64,000 nucleotides of DNA from Candidatus Hodarchaeota archaeon (lineage in GTDB: Archaea; Asgardarchaeota; Heimdallarchaeia; Hodarchaeales; Hodarchaeaceae). The position numbers were made by a program, and so were the translations under genes. The stretch spans positions 57,433 to 121,432 of the forward strand of contig JAEOSR010000015.1 in the NCBI GenBank assembly GCA_016840285.1. The letters run 5' to 3'. Below the pieces are notes generated by a model. It was given only the letters and a program-made list of their open reading frames with translations. It was not told the origin of the DNA and did no database searches. This document shows positions 1-9,090 of the stretch, in pieces; the stretch's first letter is position 1; every line of letters starts with the position of its first letter.

Positions 1-1275
1 AGGCAAATTTTAATTGTAATTATTGGTACTATTTTTCCCATTATAGGAAATATAATTCGGATCTTGAAGATTCCTCCCTTTACTTTTGTAGATTTTACCT
101 CTGTTGCATTTATAATCTGCTATATCCTGTATTTCTATGCCTTATTTGAAATAGGGTTCTTGGATATTGTACCTTTTGCCCATCAGTTTATCATTCGAAA
201 TCTTGCAGATATTGGTATAATTGCCACCACAAAAGATAATCTAATAGTTGATATTAACAAACCAGCTTGTCAATACATATTTGAAGGAGATTGTCCTAAC
301 ATTATCGGAACTAATCTTTTTTCTATACTTTATTCCTTAAATAGGCTGAAACCTTATCATGAAGGCATTCGTCAAATTGAAAATTCATTACCAGAAATCT
401 CAGGTGAAATAATAGATTTTGAAATGGAGTTTCTTGATACACCAGAACCACGGAGGCGATTTTTTAGGATTACCCTCCAAGCTTTACGAGACAAAGGGGA
501 TATATTTGGTTTCATCTACATCGTCCATAATGTCTCATTAGAGAAAGAAATGGAGATGTTACTGCGGAAAAGCATTGATTTCAAAACCTCATTATTAAGT
601 GTCATCTCACATGATTTAAAAAATCAACTTATGGTTATTCAAGGATTTACTGATATTTTAAGGAAGGAGATGACTCAAGCTCTCATACAGAACTTTGATG
701 AAATGGAAGAATCTTTAAATGGAATTGATGCTAAAGCAAGACAAATGCAAGAGATTATTACTGATGTGAGAAGTTATTTAAAGACTATGGGAACATTTGA
801 AGAAGCTCAGTTGACATTCGTCAATTTAAAAGAGATTATTACCGAGGTAATATCAAGCTCTGAACCGACAAAAAAGGAGAAAAATATAGAAATTAACTTA
901 AACTTGCCTCCAGAACCTAATATCTATACTTTCGCTGATCTGCGTCTTCGGAGTGTGTTTAACAATTTAATAGATAATGCTATAAAATGGAGCCCTCCAA
1001 ATGATGTAATTGAGATTATAGTGAGCAAAGAAAACCAGTTTTGGATTTGTAGCATCAGTGATCATGGACCTGGAGTCCCAGATGGCATCAAGGAGGAGAT
1101 ATTCAAACCATTTGTGAGTATTGGCCCAGAAGGAAAAATGGGTAGTGGATTGGGTTTATCCATAAGTCAAGAAATACTACAATCTTATAAAAGTGAGATC
1201 TGGATAGAGGATGTCAAACCACAAGGAGCAAAGTTTGCTTTCAGATTACCAATAGTAAAAGATAAGGATTTTTAG
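1..1275 (+). CDS. Membrane sensor histidine kinase, 5'-truncated by the window edge
   Basis: This is the C-terminal part of a sensor histidine kinase that autophosphorylates in response to a signal. The frame stays open to base 1, so the TTG at 64 is probably internal and the true start lies outside the window. The first encoded residues are hydrophobic and end in GFLDIVPFAH, typical of the end of the 7TM-type histidine-kinase sensor domain. A PAS domain follows, then an H-box (SVISHDLKNQ, His codon at 610-612). An ATPase domain follows with N-box NNLIDNAIKW, G1 DHGPGVPDG, F-box IFKPF and G2 GSGLGLS. All kinase motifs look intact. No response regulator lies next to it; the next gene is convergent. 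Signal and partner are unknown. Confidence 0.9.
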   Translation, partial: RQILIVIIGTIFPIIGNIIRILKIPPFTFVDFTSVAFIICYILYFYALFEIGFLDIVPFAHQFIIRNLADIGIIATTKDNLIVDINKPACQYIFEGDCPNIIGTNLFSILYSLNRLKPYHEGIRQIENSLPEISGEIIDFEMEFLDTPEPRRRFFRITLQALRDKGDIFGFIYIVHNVSLEKEMEMLLRKSIDFKTSLLSVISHDLKNQLMVIQGFTDILRKEMTQALIQNFDEMEESLNGIDAKARQMQEIITDVRSYLKTMGTFEEAQLTFVNLKEIITEVISSSEPTKKEKNIEINLNLPPEPNIYTFADLRLRSVFNNLIDNAIKWSPPNDVIEIIVSKENQFWICSISDHGPGVPDGIKEEIFKPFVSIGPEGKMGSGLGLSISQEILQSYKSEIWIEDVKPQGAKFAFRLPIVKDKDF

Positions 1276-1289
1276 GAGTAAATCTTCAT

Positions 1290-2150
1290 TTAACAATGTG
1301 AAGACAAAAATCGAGAAAGTAAAACTCCAGTCATGGCTTGGCGATAATTTTTATTGGATCTAACATCATCTATTGGAATACACTCTGTTTGAATGAGGTC
1401 ATGAGCTTCATCAATTAGATCTTGTGTGAGAACTTTGTTATGTAGCAATTTTTCAGTCTTTGTTCCACGAACCACTGTGGGAGCAACAGCCCCGAGAGCT
1501 ATTCGGATATCAACTATTTCCCCTTCTCGATCTGGTCGAAGCATCTCAACTCCAACTGATATAACATTACACGACAAAGCTTGACGTTGACGAAGTGTAA
1601 GATAATCACCAATATAATTTGGGAGCTTGGGAACACTAATTTTTGTTACTATTCCACAAGGATCAATTGCAATAAACCCTGGGCCCTTAATAAATTCCTC
1701 AATTGGGGCTAAAATCGTTTGATCATGTGATTGGATTTCTATTTTCGCATTTCGACAATAAAGAATTGGTAAGGAGTCTGCAGCAGGGCTTGCATGACAC
1801 ATATTACCAACAACTGTCCCCTGATTTCGTATCTGAGGTGATCCAATATATGACACTGCTTTAGCTAGAGCGGAAATGTGTTTTTTAATAAGCGGGTGAT
1901 TAGCTAGTTCAGAGTGAGTTATTAGAGGCCCAATTTCAACTGTGTCAGGTGTTTCACGGACAAAATGAAGTACTTGGATTTTATTGAGGTTTAGAAGCGT
2001 TGGTTGCTCTCCCCAATCAACACGATTATTCCGAAGACTAACGAGAACATCAGTCCCTCCAGCAAGAGGATGCAATTCTGCTCCAAGAGTGGCTTTCAGT
2101 TCCAGTGCTTCTTCTAAACTCGTTGGGGAATGAATATTAAGGTCATACAT
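1290..2150 (-). CDS. Xanthine dehydrogenase family, FAD-binding subunit
   Basis: This is the medium (flavin) subunit of a molybdenum hydroxylase of the xanthine dehydrogenase / aldehyde oxidase / CO dehydrogenase family. It passes electrons from the Fe-S subunit through FAD to an acceptor in the cytoplasm. The 286 residues match the usual CoxM/XdhB length. The FAD contacts PLAGGTDVLV near residue 30 and GTVVGNMCHASPAAD near residue 110 are present. The ATG is preceded by an AAGGTGA ribosome-binding site. It is the last gene of the four-gene operon and lies 8 bp after the XdhC gene. Substrate is not readable from this subunit. Confidence 0.92.
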   Translation of the reverse strand: MYDLNIHSPTSLEEALELKATLGAELHPLAGGTDVLVSLRNNRVDWGEQPTLLNLNKIQVLHFVRETPDTVEIGPLITHSELANHPLIKKHISALAKAVSYIGSPQIRNQGTVVGNMCHASPAADSLPILYCRNAKIEIQSHDQTILAPIEEFIKGPGFIAIDPCGIVTKISVPKLPNYIGDYLTLRQRQALSCNVISVGVEMLRPDREGEIVDIRIALGAVAPTVVRGTKTEKLLHNKVLTQDLIDEAHDLIQTECIPIDDVRSNKNYRQAMTGVLLSRFLSSHC

Positions 2151-2158
2151 CTTTTAAT

Positions 2159-2971
2159 TCACCTTTCTTTATTCTTTACTTCAATAATTTCCGCTGTAAT
2201 GGAAATTGCGATTTCCTCAGGAGTTTGACTCCTTATTGGTACTCCAATTGGTGCATGAATCCTCTCAAGAAGATTTGGGTCTATCCCCTGGGATTTTAAG
2301 CGACTGAATATCTCTTTAACCTTTCTTTTACTTCCAATCATTCCAAGATATTTCCAAGTTTCAAGTTCCTGAAGTCGTGTTGTCAAAAGATACTTCAAAA
2401 TCTCTTCATCTAAATCATGAGAATAAGTCAAGATAATAATGTAACTATCTTTTTCAAATTCAATTGAATCAATAATTTGAGGAAAAGTACCTGTAAGCGT
2501 TTCAGCGACATTAGAATCTTTGAAACTTTCATCAAGATAATCTTTCCTATCATCAATAACAATAGTCCAAAAACCCAAAGACACTAGTAGTGGTACTAAC
2601 CGTTGACAGATGTGGCCTGCTCCAAAAATATAGGCCTTAGGCCCTACACCTAATATATCAAAAAATAGGCTCATGGTCCCTCCGCAAAGCATACCTGTGG
2701 CTTTCTCCCCCTCTTCGATAAGTTCATACTTTTTTAGAAGTGGTTTTTTTTTCTGGATTTGTACTTTGGATTCTTTAAGGGCTAAGTTTTCTACCGTACC
2801 CCCTCCAATTGTCCCCCAAAGGCGTTTTCCTGTAGATGAAACTATCATTTTTGCTCCTATTCGTTGGGGAGCAGAACCACTAACCTCAACAAGGGTGATG
2901 AGTGCAAAAGCTCCTCCCTTCTGAATTTGACTAGCTATGATTTCAGCAAACTCTTTCTGCATTCTTCTCAC
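2159..2971 (-). CDS. xdhC: XdhC/CoxF-family molybdenum-cofactor maturation protein
   Basis: XdhC-type proteins bind molybdenum cofactor, support its sulfuration and deliver it to the apo-hydroxylase. The 270 residues show the two-part layout of the family. The N-terminal domain contains SGSAPQRIGAKM, GTIGGGTVE and MLCGGTM. A Rossmann-like domain follows, starting at AYIFGAGHICQRL with IVIDDR at the end of the second strand. The start is GTG and overlaps the stop of the Fe-S subunit gene as GTGA; an ATG three codons later is possible. Placement between the Fe-S and FAD subunits ties its role to this enzyme. No other cofactor synthesis genes are in the window. Confidence 0.9.
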   Translation of the reverse strand: MRRMQKEFAEIIASQIQKGGAFALITLVEVSGSAPQRIGAKMIVSSTGKRLWGTIGGGTVENLALKESKVQIQKKKPLLKKYELIEEGEKATGMLCGGTMSLFFDILGVGPKAYIFGAGHICQRLVPLLVSLGFWTIVIDDRKDYLDESFKDSNVAETLTGTFPQIIDSIEFEKDSYIIILTYSHDLDEEILKYLLTTRLQELETWKYLGMIGSKRKVKEIFSRLKSQGIDPNLLERIHAPIGVPIRSQTPEEIAISITAEIIEVKNKER

Positions 2972-3432
2972 TTGTGTCCTAATCTTTGTTGAGTGTCTTT
3001 GATTGCGTCAAAGATCTTTTGATATCCAGTGCAACGACAGATAACGCCACTTAATCCCTCACGAATCTCATCGAGGTCGGCCTTAGGTTTTTCTCTTAGT
3101 AAAACTGTAGAAGTCATGATCATTCCTGGAGTACAAGCCCCACATTGGGCGGCTCCATTTTTTATGAATGAATCTTGAAGAGTTTCAACAGTTGAATCCG
3201 TTGATTCTATTGTTTCTACCTCACTCCGTCTTGGAATCTGAATCATTAAGAGTAAGCAGGAATTTACCACTTTCCCATTGAGAATTACACTACACGCCCC
3301 ACATTCTCCTTGATCACACCCTTTTTTGGTTCCTTTTAGTCCTAAAGTACCACGTAAAAAGTCTAGAAGTCGCATATCAGGAGAGGTTTCTTCTTTGTAG
3401 AGTACTCCATTAACAATGATTTCCAAATTCAT
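2968..3432 (-). CDS. Xanthine dehydrogenase family, [2Fe-2S] subunit
   Basis: This is the small subunit carrying two [2Fe-2S] clusters that wire the molybdenum site to FAD. The N-terminal plant-type ferredoxin domain has cysteines C39, C44, C47 and C59 (KKGCDQGECGACSV and following). The C-terminal helical domain has C97 and C100 (QCGACTPGM) plus C132 and C134 (CRCTGYQ). All eight ligands are present, and 154 residues is normal. The start codon overlaps the end of the molybdopterin subunit gene by 4 bp, so the two are translationally coupled. Confidence 0.95.
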   Translation of the reverse strand: MNLEIIVNGVLYKEETSPDMRLLDFLRGTLGLKGTKKGCDQGECGACSVILNGKVVNSCLLLMIQIPRRSEVETIESTDSTVETLQDSFIKNGAAQCGACTPGMIMTSTVLLREKPKADLDEIREGLSGVICRCTGYQKIFDAIKDTQQRLGHK

Positions 3433-5741
3433 TCAGATTCCTCCTGAATTTTGTTCTGAATAGCCTGCCAAACTCGTTCTGGGGTAGCGGGAATTTCTGA
3501 TATTCTCACACCAACTGCATTGTAAATTGCATTTGTCACAGCTGGGGCCACACCCATTACGGGTTGTTCACCAATGCCTTTGGCCCCATAAGGCCCTCCT
3601 TTCCATGGTTCTTCGACAATAATTGAGTGAATATGGGGTGTATCTTTTGTAGTTGGAACTAAGAAGGTTCCCAAATTGTTTGACATAACTTGGCCTTCAG
3701 GTGTGAAAATAATCTCTTCATAACGTCCATACCCCATTCCTTGTAGTGAGCCACCTTCTATCTGACCTTCTAATGTTTGTGGGTTGATGGCTTTCCCTAC
3801 ATCATGAGCAGCCCAAATCTTTTCGACATGAACAGTTCCTGTTTCAACATCCACTTCCACTTCTACTATATTTGTTGCCCATGCATAGGTTACGTATGGA
3901 TTTCCTTGTCCTTTTTCGTTATCGAAGTCTGTTTGTGGAGCCACATCCCAACCTGCTATTGCTACCTGTCCACGTTCTTGGTACATAATTTTAATGGCGT
4001 CCTCGGTCAGAATTTTTCTGTCAGATACCTTTGAGACAATAAAATTACCCTCTATTTTCAAGTCAGAGGCTTTTATCTCTAAATGCGAAGCGATTATTTC
4101 AAACATCAGAGCTCGTATTTTCTTACAAGCATTCTGTAATGCACGACCTGAGAATGTCGTTGCTCTGGAAGCAACTGTTGGGCCAGAATCAGGGACACGA
4201 CTAGTATCTACAGGGCTCATACGAATTTTGGCATAATCTACACCTAATTCCTCGGATACTATCTGTGATAAAACTGTAATCATCCCTTGGCCCATCTCAG
4301 TAGTCCCAACAGCGAATATAACACTACCATCAGGTTCCAATTGGATGTAGGATCCTGTACGTGACATGTGTTTTCCTGCGCTGCCTAAGCCCACACCATA
4401 AAATATTGTACTTACTCCTATCCCCTTTCTAAGGTAATTCCCTTTCTTAGCCTCTTGAATAACATATTGAAAGCTAGGAGCGAGTCTCCATTTTTCTTTC
4501 CATTTACTTTTATCTTTTGCTTGCTTAAGAGTTTCTGATAAACCAATTGAATGATCGATTACTTGACCGAATGTTGTCGTATCTCCCTTATATAATAAAT
4601 TCTTCTCCCGAAATTCGATTGGATCTAGTCCTAATCTTGCTGCAACTCGATCCATCTGTTCTTCACAGGCAAATAACACTTGAGGTGATCCAAAACCGCG
4701 AAATGCCCCAAAGGGAATTAAATTAGTGGCAACGGCATATGTCTGAACATCAACATTTGGACAACGATAGGGACCAACAGCATGCAACGCTCCACGGTAC
4801 AAAACTGCAGGGGATAGTGTTGCGTAAGCTCCTGAATTCATTAAATATTCCATTTGAACGGCCTTTAACAAACCGTACTTTGTGGCACCTGTTTTCACAC
4901 GAATAATTGCTGGGTGCCGTTTACTTGTATTCTCAATATCTTCCTCTCGTGATAGAAGGTATTTAACAGGTTTTCTTGTTAAATAAGCTCCAAGGGCAAC
5001 TAAACTCGCAAGTTGATTAGGTTGGTCTTCCTTACCTCCGAACGCACCTCCAGTAGTAGTCTGTATAATAGTCACTTTGCTCCAAGGATAACCGAGAACA
5101 TCTGATACTGCTCGTTGGACGTAAAAAGGGCATTGCATAGAACCATAAATTGTTATTTCATCGTGTCCAAGTGGAACAGCAATACAACCTTGAGGTTCAA
5201 TGTAGGCGTGCTCTTGAGCGGGTGTTCGGTATTCACCCTTGACAATAACGTCTGATTCATTAAATCCCTTATTTAAATCTCCTTTCTTTTGTTGCCAATA
5301 AGAGAAAATGTTATTATCTCCAAAAATATGAATAACAGGATGATCTTTTGCCTCATCAGGATTAAAAACTGCAGGGATTTTCTCATAATCGACAGTGATA
5401 GCCGAAGCTGCCTGCTTAGCAATTTTCGCAGTTCTCCCTACTACGATTGCTACTGGTTCGCCCACATGTCGTACAACGTCTTCTGCGAGTAAAGGCCAAT
5501 CATCAAAAATAACATGGACAATGTTCTTTCCAGGAATGTCCTTGGCTGTTCCAATTGTAGCTCCTAACTGCTTTACTTTTTCAGTATCAATTCTAATCTT
5601 CTTGACTCGAGCATGAGCATAAGGACTACGTATAACTGCAAGATAGTGTTCATCAGGAAAACTCAAATCAAAAATATATTGTGCTTCCCCTTTAACTTTG
5701 ACCTGTGCATCCTTTCGTGGAAGAGGTTTGCCTACTGCCAA
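3429..5741 (-). CDS. Xanthine dehydrogenase family, molybdopterin-binding large subunit
   Basis: This is the catalytic subunit that hydroxylates a purine, aldehyde, aromatic CoA ester or similar substrate at the molybdenum centre. The 770 residues have the a/b hammerhead domain first, then GGAFGGKED at residues 231-239, PFGAFRGFGSPQ in the middle, and the catalytic glutamate in GIGEQPVMG near residue 725. The CoxL active-site loop of true CO dehydrogenase is not seen, so CO oxidation is unlikely. The start is TTG, set by the conserved KPLPRKDAQVKV opening. It is the first gene of the operon, with upstream control in the 260 bp shared with the divergent SDR gene. The substrate cannot be assigned. 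Confidence 0.92.
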   Translation of the reverse strand: MAVGKPLPRKDAQVKVKGEAQYIFDLSFPDEHYLAVIRSPYAHARVKKIRIDTEKVKQLGATIGTAKDIPGKNIVHVIFDDWPLLAEDVVRHVGEPVAIVVGRTAKIAKQAASAITVDYEKIPAVFNPDEAKDHPVIHIFGDNNIFSYWQQKKGDLNKGFNESDVIVKGEYRTPAQEHAYIEPQGCIAVPLGHDEITIYGSMQCPFYVQRAVSDVLGYPWSKVTIIQTTTGGAFGGKEDQPNQLASLVALGAYLTRKPVKYLLSREEDIENTSKRHPAIIRVKTGATKYGLLKAVQMEYLMNSGAYATLSPAVLYRGALHAVGPYRCPNVDVQTYAVATNLIPFGAFRGFGSPQVLFACEEQMDRVAARLGLDPIEFREKNLLYKGDTTTFGQVIDHSIGLSETLKQAKDKSKWKEKWRLAPSFQYVIQEAKKGNYLRKGIGVSTIFYGVGLGSAGKHMSRTGSYIQLEPDGSVIFAVGTTEMGQGMITVLSQIVSEELGVDYAKIRMSPVDTSRVPDSGPTVASRATTFSGRALQNACKKIRALMFEIIASHLEIKASDLKIEGNFIVSKVSDRKILTEDAIKIMYQERGQVAIAGWDVAPQTDFDNEKGQGNPYVTYAWATNIVEVEVDVETGTVHVEKIWAAHDVGKAINPQTLEGQIEGGSLQGMGYGRYEEIIFTPEGQVMSNNLGTFLVPTTKDTPHIHSIIVEEPWKGGPYGAKGIGEQPVMGVAPAVTNAIYNAVGVRISEIPATPERVWQAIQNKIQEESE

Positions 5742-5877
5742 GATAAAAACTCCAGTGTTTAGATTAAATCATTATATTGTACTATTCTATTTTTCCAACA
5801 GATAGTTGTATCTTTTTGTGTTAGGAAAAATCATCATACTGTTCTAAATTAGAATAATTAATATTTTTGCTATAATT

Positions 5878-5894
5878 CCATTGCGTAACAATGG
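5878..5894. promoter_or_regulatory. Inverted repeat between divergent xdh operon and SDR gene
   Basis: CCATTG-cgtaa-CAATGG forms a perfect 6-bp stem with a 5-base loop, followed on the plus strand by six T. A second palindrome, TTCTAA-a-TTAGAA, lies at 5842-5854. Both sit in the intergenic region that must hold the promoters of two divergent transcripts, so they may be operators. A terminator is less likely because no plus-strand gene ends upstream. Function is inferred only. Confidence 0.3.
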
Positions 5895-6000
5895 TTTTTT
5901 CTAGATATCTCCAATTCCTTCTGAATACTCTCTATACGTACAATTATCTCCTTTATTGGAGAATGAATCTCGAGCAAATCAGGAGATTTTGTTATTGAGG

Positions 6001-6849
6001 ATGAAAAATGAAACAGCAATCATAACTGGCTCAACAAGTGGTATTGGAAAGAAAATAGCCGAATTATTCCTAAAAGAAGGATGTAAAGTGACAATATGCT
6101 CACGAAATGAATCAATAGTAAACAAAACAGTTTCAGAGTTTCAAGAAACGTTTGGTGACTCAATAATTGGTCAAACGGGTGATGTTTTTGATGTTACATT
6201 AATGAAAAACGTAGTGGAAAAAACTATTGATGCTTTCGGCTCCATTCGCATTCTTGTGGCAAATGCTGGGATAAATCTAACTTATGGGCCTTTTGAAAAT
6301 ATGATTCATCGTCCTGAAGAGATCCTTTCTGATACTCAAAAGATGCTTGCAACTAATCTCATTGGAGTAGTGAACTCAATATCTACAGTATTACCGCATA
6401 TGATCAACCAAGGTTATGGGAGGATTATTACAGTAGGAGGCGGAGGAGGCGGAGATCGATCTGTTCCTCACATGACGCTATATTCGGCCTCCAAAGGTGG
6501 AGCATTGGCATTTTCTAAGTGTCTAGCGACCGAACTCAAGGAGAGAGAAGATGACATAAAATTAAATATTTTTCTCCCTGGAATGATTAAAACGAATTTA
6601 GCTAAAAATATTAAAGTAGTAGAAGGGTGGAAAACAGAAGAAGAATTCCGGGGTGATAGTTCCTTAGCGTTAAAATATCTTGGTACAAATATTGAGGAAA
6701 GCTGTAGTAATGTTATTCCCTATGCAATACCGAAATGTAAAGCTAATGGAAAGGTGTTCAGGGGATTCTCCATACTAAAGATGATACGTGGAGGTAGAAA
6801 GTATCAGAAAGCTCAGGGAAACAAGAAGAAAACTGAAAGCGAAAGCTAA
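6001..6849 (+). CDS. Short-chain dehydrogenase/reductase (SDR)
   Basis: This is a Rossmann-fold oxidoreductase using NAD(P). The cofactor motif TGSTSGIGKK lies close to the N-terminus. ANAG replaces the usual NNAG, and the catalytic pair appears as YSASK. The residue 13 positions before the tyrosine, normally serine, falls inside a run of glycines (VGGGGGGDRSV), so the classical Ser-Tyr-Lys triad is incomplete unless the serine of DRSV substitutes. I start at ATG 6001, where the SDR fold begins; an in-frame TTG at 5956 would add 15 poorly conserved residues. The stop overlaps the convergent methyltransferase by 4 bp. Substrate is unknown. Confidence 0.85.
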   Translation: MKNETAIITGSTSGIGKKIAELFLKEGCKVTICSRNESIVNKTVSEFQETFGDSIIGQTGDVFDVTLMKNVVEKTIDAFGSIRILVANAGINLTYGPFENMIHRPEEILSDTQKMLATNLIGVVNSISTVLPHMINQGYGRIITVGGGGGGDRSVPHMTLYSASKGGALAFSKCLATELKEREDDIKLNIFLPGMIKTNLAKNIKVVEGWKTEEEFRGDSSLALKYLGTNIEESCSNVIPYAIPKCKANGKVFRGFSILKMIRGGRKYQKAQGNKKKTESES

Positions 6850-7460
6850 ATCCATCGAATAATAGCCAGACCACTTCCAACAGGTAATATGACACTTGAT
6901 ACTTTTGAATCTCCTTTAATTTGTTTAATGAATTCTTGCATGTCATCTGCGTGACTAATTACATTGTCGGCTATTAACACGGCTCCACGTGTCAACCGAT
7001 TGACAAGAAAAGTAAAGAAATAGAGGTAATCCTCTTTTTCACAGTCCATGAAAACGTAATTAAACTCTCTTTGAGATTCTTTCAGATAATCCTTTGCGTC
7101 TCTTTGAATTAATTTAACATAACGACTGATTTCTGTGGATTTAACATTCTCTGATGCTATTCGATACTTTATTGGATCAAGATCTAATGAAATCAATCTA
7201 CCATGGCCATTTTTTGCCAATGCCATCCCTTGCCAGATAGTAGAATACCCCCCTGATGTACCTATTTCGAGGCCCATGAAATCAGGGAATTGAGGAGAAA
7301 AAGTTAAAAGAAATTGGAATAGGAATTCCCCTGTTTCTCGGGGAATCTGTCTAAGACGTTGAAACCGATCTAAACCAGCCTCACGCTCTTTTCTATCCTT
7401 TTCTTCTAGTCTAATCAAGATTCTTTGAACTGATAATGATAGCAAATCGAATGGCTGCAA
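6846..7460 (-). CDS. SAM-dependent O-methyltransferase, catechol O-methyltransferase-like
   Basis: This is a class I methyltransferase of the O-methyltransferase family 3 type (caffeoyl-CoA/catechol OMT-like). Motif I is LEIGTSGGYSTIW, the acidic end of strand 2 is LISLDLDP, and the FMDCEKEDY and IADNV stretches match the metal-binding aspartates of this family. The length of 204 residues is usual. It transfers a methyl group from SAM to a hydroxyl on a small molecule or possibly a modified residue. The gene is convergent with the SDR and codirectional with the next methyltransferase upstream. No pathway context identifies a substrate. Confidence 0.85.
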   Translation of the reverse strand: MQPFDLLSLSVQRILIRLEEKDRKEREAGLDRFQRLRQIPRETGEFLFQFLLTFSPQFPDFMGLEIGTSGGYSTIWQGMALAKNGHGRLISLDLDPIKYRIASENVKSTEISRYVKLIQRDAKDYLKESQREFNYVFMDCEKEDYLYFFTFLVNRLTRGAVLIADNVISHADDMQEFIKQIKGDSKVSSVILPVGSGLAIIRWI

Positions 7461-7528
7461 TTAAATCACATCGATAGAATCATATTGGTTTAATTTGTAT
7501 CTATTGGTTTCACAGCTTTTCCTCTAGA

Positions 7529-8458
7529 CTATCTAGATAAATACACAAAATAAGAAACAACCTCATCATAAGAGTGGAGATCAGAGGGGATAGGATGAGA
7601 AGAATCCAAATTTTGCTTTCTCAGCAATCCATCCCACCATATTTCGATAGGATAGCTATATTGTGGTTGAAGGTCTATAATCACAGATTCATCATCAATC
7701 CACTCCTGAATTAAACGTAATAAGCGTGAGTTTGAATTATATTCCAATACATGAACAAAGAGGCCAAGGATCTGATCATCTTTGGGGCTAAAACGATTGA
7801 TTATTTCTTTTGTTGCCTGTAAACCGGTAATATTCCCTCCATTGAATGCCAAACCAAGACCTCCCGATGAATATCCAAATGGAGGTTGGGAAACAATAAG
7901 ATTAAAGTGGTCTCCCTCCACTGAATTCCAGTTTCGTCTCTGAAACTCAACGGAACTCAAACCATTCAATTCACGATTAAGTTCAGCTAGTTTGATAGCT
8001 CGAGGATTAACATCCACCCCAAGAGCTGTTCCCCCTTTTAACCTGGCCATCAAAGCTAATAACCCAGTTCCAGTACCCAGATCTAAGATATAATTCCCCT
8101 TATTTACAGGTAATGATCGAGTAAAAGTCCAACTCCCACCAGAAAAATTAGTAGAAAGCCAAACATATGTAGTTTCGCTTTCAAACTTTGGAAAATCACA
8201 GAAAAGAAGGAGATCATCACTAAGGAGAGGCATAAAATTCCATACATACCCACTTTTGGTGTGCCGGACAAGTCCATTCAGTTCAAGGACTTGAAGATAT
8301 TCCTTCCTTAATATGGGCAGGAGATCAGAATCTAAAGACGGTATAGGTTGTTGTTCTTGTATATTCTTTTTTCTGTTAAAATACTCTTTTAATATATCAC
8401 CCATTCTTTTTAATGAGCCCTTCTCGTATGAAAACCTCGTCACAGGAAGGGTAGACAT
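7529..8458 (-). CDS. Class I methyltransferase, small-domain/HemK-like type
   Basis: The central domain has motif I LDLGTGTGLLALMA (residues 125-138), GVDVNPRA after strand 2, and SQPPF (190-194) at the position of the NPPY motif of N-methyltransferases acting on RNA bases, DNA bases or glutamine. A poorly recognised N-terminal domain of about 110 residues with basic helices may bind the substrate. The first motif proline is preceded by Q rather than N, as in several MTS-domain proteins. It lies between the O-methyltransferase and a membrane-protein gene on the same strand. RNA or protein methylation is plausible, but the target is unknown. Confidence 0.8.
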   Translation of the reverse strand: MSTLPVTRFSYEKGSLKRMGDILKEYFNRKKNIQEQQPIPSLDSDLLPILRKEYLQVLELNGLVRHTKSGYVWNFMPLLSDDLLLFCDFPKFESETTYVWLSTNFSGGSWTFTRSLPVNKGNYILDLGTGTGLLALMARLKGGTALGVDVNPRAIKLAELNRELNGLSSVEFQRRNWNSVEGDHFNLIVSQPPFGYSSGGLGLAFNGGNITGLQATKEIINRFSPKDDQILGLFVHVLEYNSNSRLLRLIQEWIDDESVIIDLQPQYSYPIEIWWDGLLRKQNLDSSHPIPSDLHSYDEVVSYFVYLSR

Positions 8459-8473
8459 GATTAATTCCTGAAG

Positions 8474-9046
8474 TCAAGCGGGAATAAATGCAATTAGTAG
8501 GGCAAAGAGAAATACAACGAAAAATGCAAAGATAAAGAACGCAATAATAGGAGATTCCTGTAAGAATTCACGAGAAAATAATCGTGCTATTTCTTTTCCC
8601 AAACTCAATTGTCTACGCAATGATAATCTACGTCTATCAAAGATAGTGAACCCAAAGATCTTTATTGTAGGTACCATGTGTATTAAACACCAGATGACAA
8701 TAAATGGGAGGGCTATCAATGCTAAGACACCAACTAAAAAGAATTTCGGGTCTGTTAAACTAACCATGAAAATAGCAAAACAGATGAAAGCACTGAAGAT
8801 CATGGCCCAAAACCAGGCCCAAGTCGAAAAATAGATGTCCTCTGCAGTGCTAGTGTCGGCTGCTCTGCGCTGAACGGATGTTTTTATTTCCTCTCTTTTT
8901 TTAGTTGTGAAATCCTTGGATTTTTCTGTTGTTGTGACCTTTGCTGTCTGAATTTCATCTTTCATGCCATCTACGAAATCTTTACCCGAATCTTTGATCT
9001 TATCGAACAATTTACGCGACTTTTTTGGTTCCTCGTCCTGTACCAT
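8474..9046 (-). CDS. Hypothetical membrane protein with charged N-terminus
   Basis: I do not recognise this family. The first 65 of 190 residues are highly charged and helical (KIKDSGKDFVDGMKDEIQ and following), resembling an amphipathic coiled segment. Two adjacent membrane helices follow (WAWFWAMIFSAFICFAIF and FFLVGVLALIALPFIVI). Then comes a basic cytoplasmic stretch with RRRLSLRRQLSLGKEIARL, and a last membrane helix at the C-terminus. The gene starts 15 bp upstream of the methyltransferase gene and may be cotranscribed with it. A role at the membrane surface is all that can be said. Confidence 0.7.
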   Translation of the reverse strand: MVQDEEPKKSRKLFDKIKDSGKDFVDGMKDEIQTAKVTTTEKSKDFTTKKREEIKTSVQRRAADTSTAEDIYFSTWAWFWAMIFSAFICFAIFMVSLTDPKFFLVGVLALIALPFIVIWCLIHMVPTIKIFGFTIFDRRRLSLRRQLSLGKEIARLFSREFLQESPIIAFFIFAFFVVFLFALLIAFIPA

Positions 9047-9090
9047 TCTATTTACACCTATTATTACTTTACAGTTATTAAACGTAACTT

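Noticed and set aside
3429..5741. Identification as aerobic CO dehydrogenase large subunit
   Set aside because: The diagnostic CoxL active-site cysteine loop is not present.
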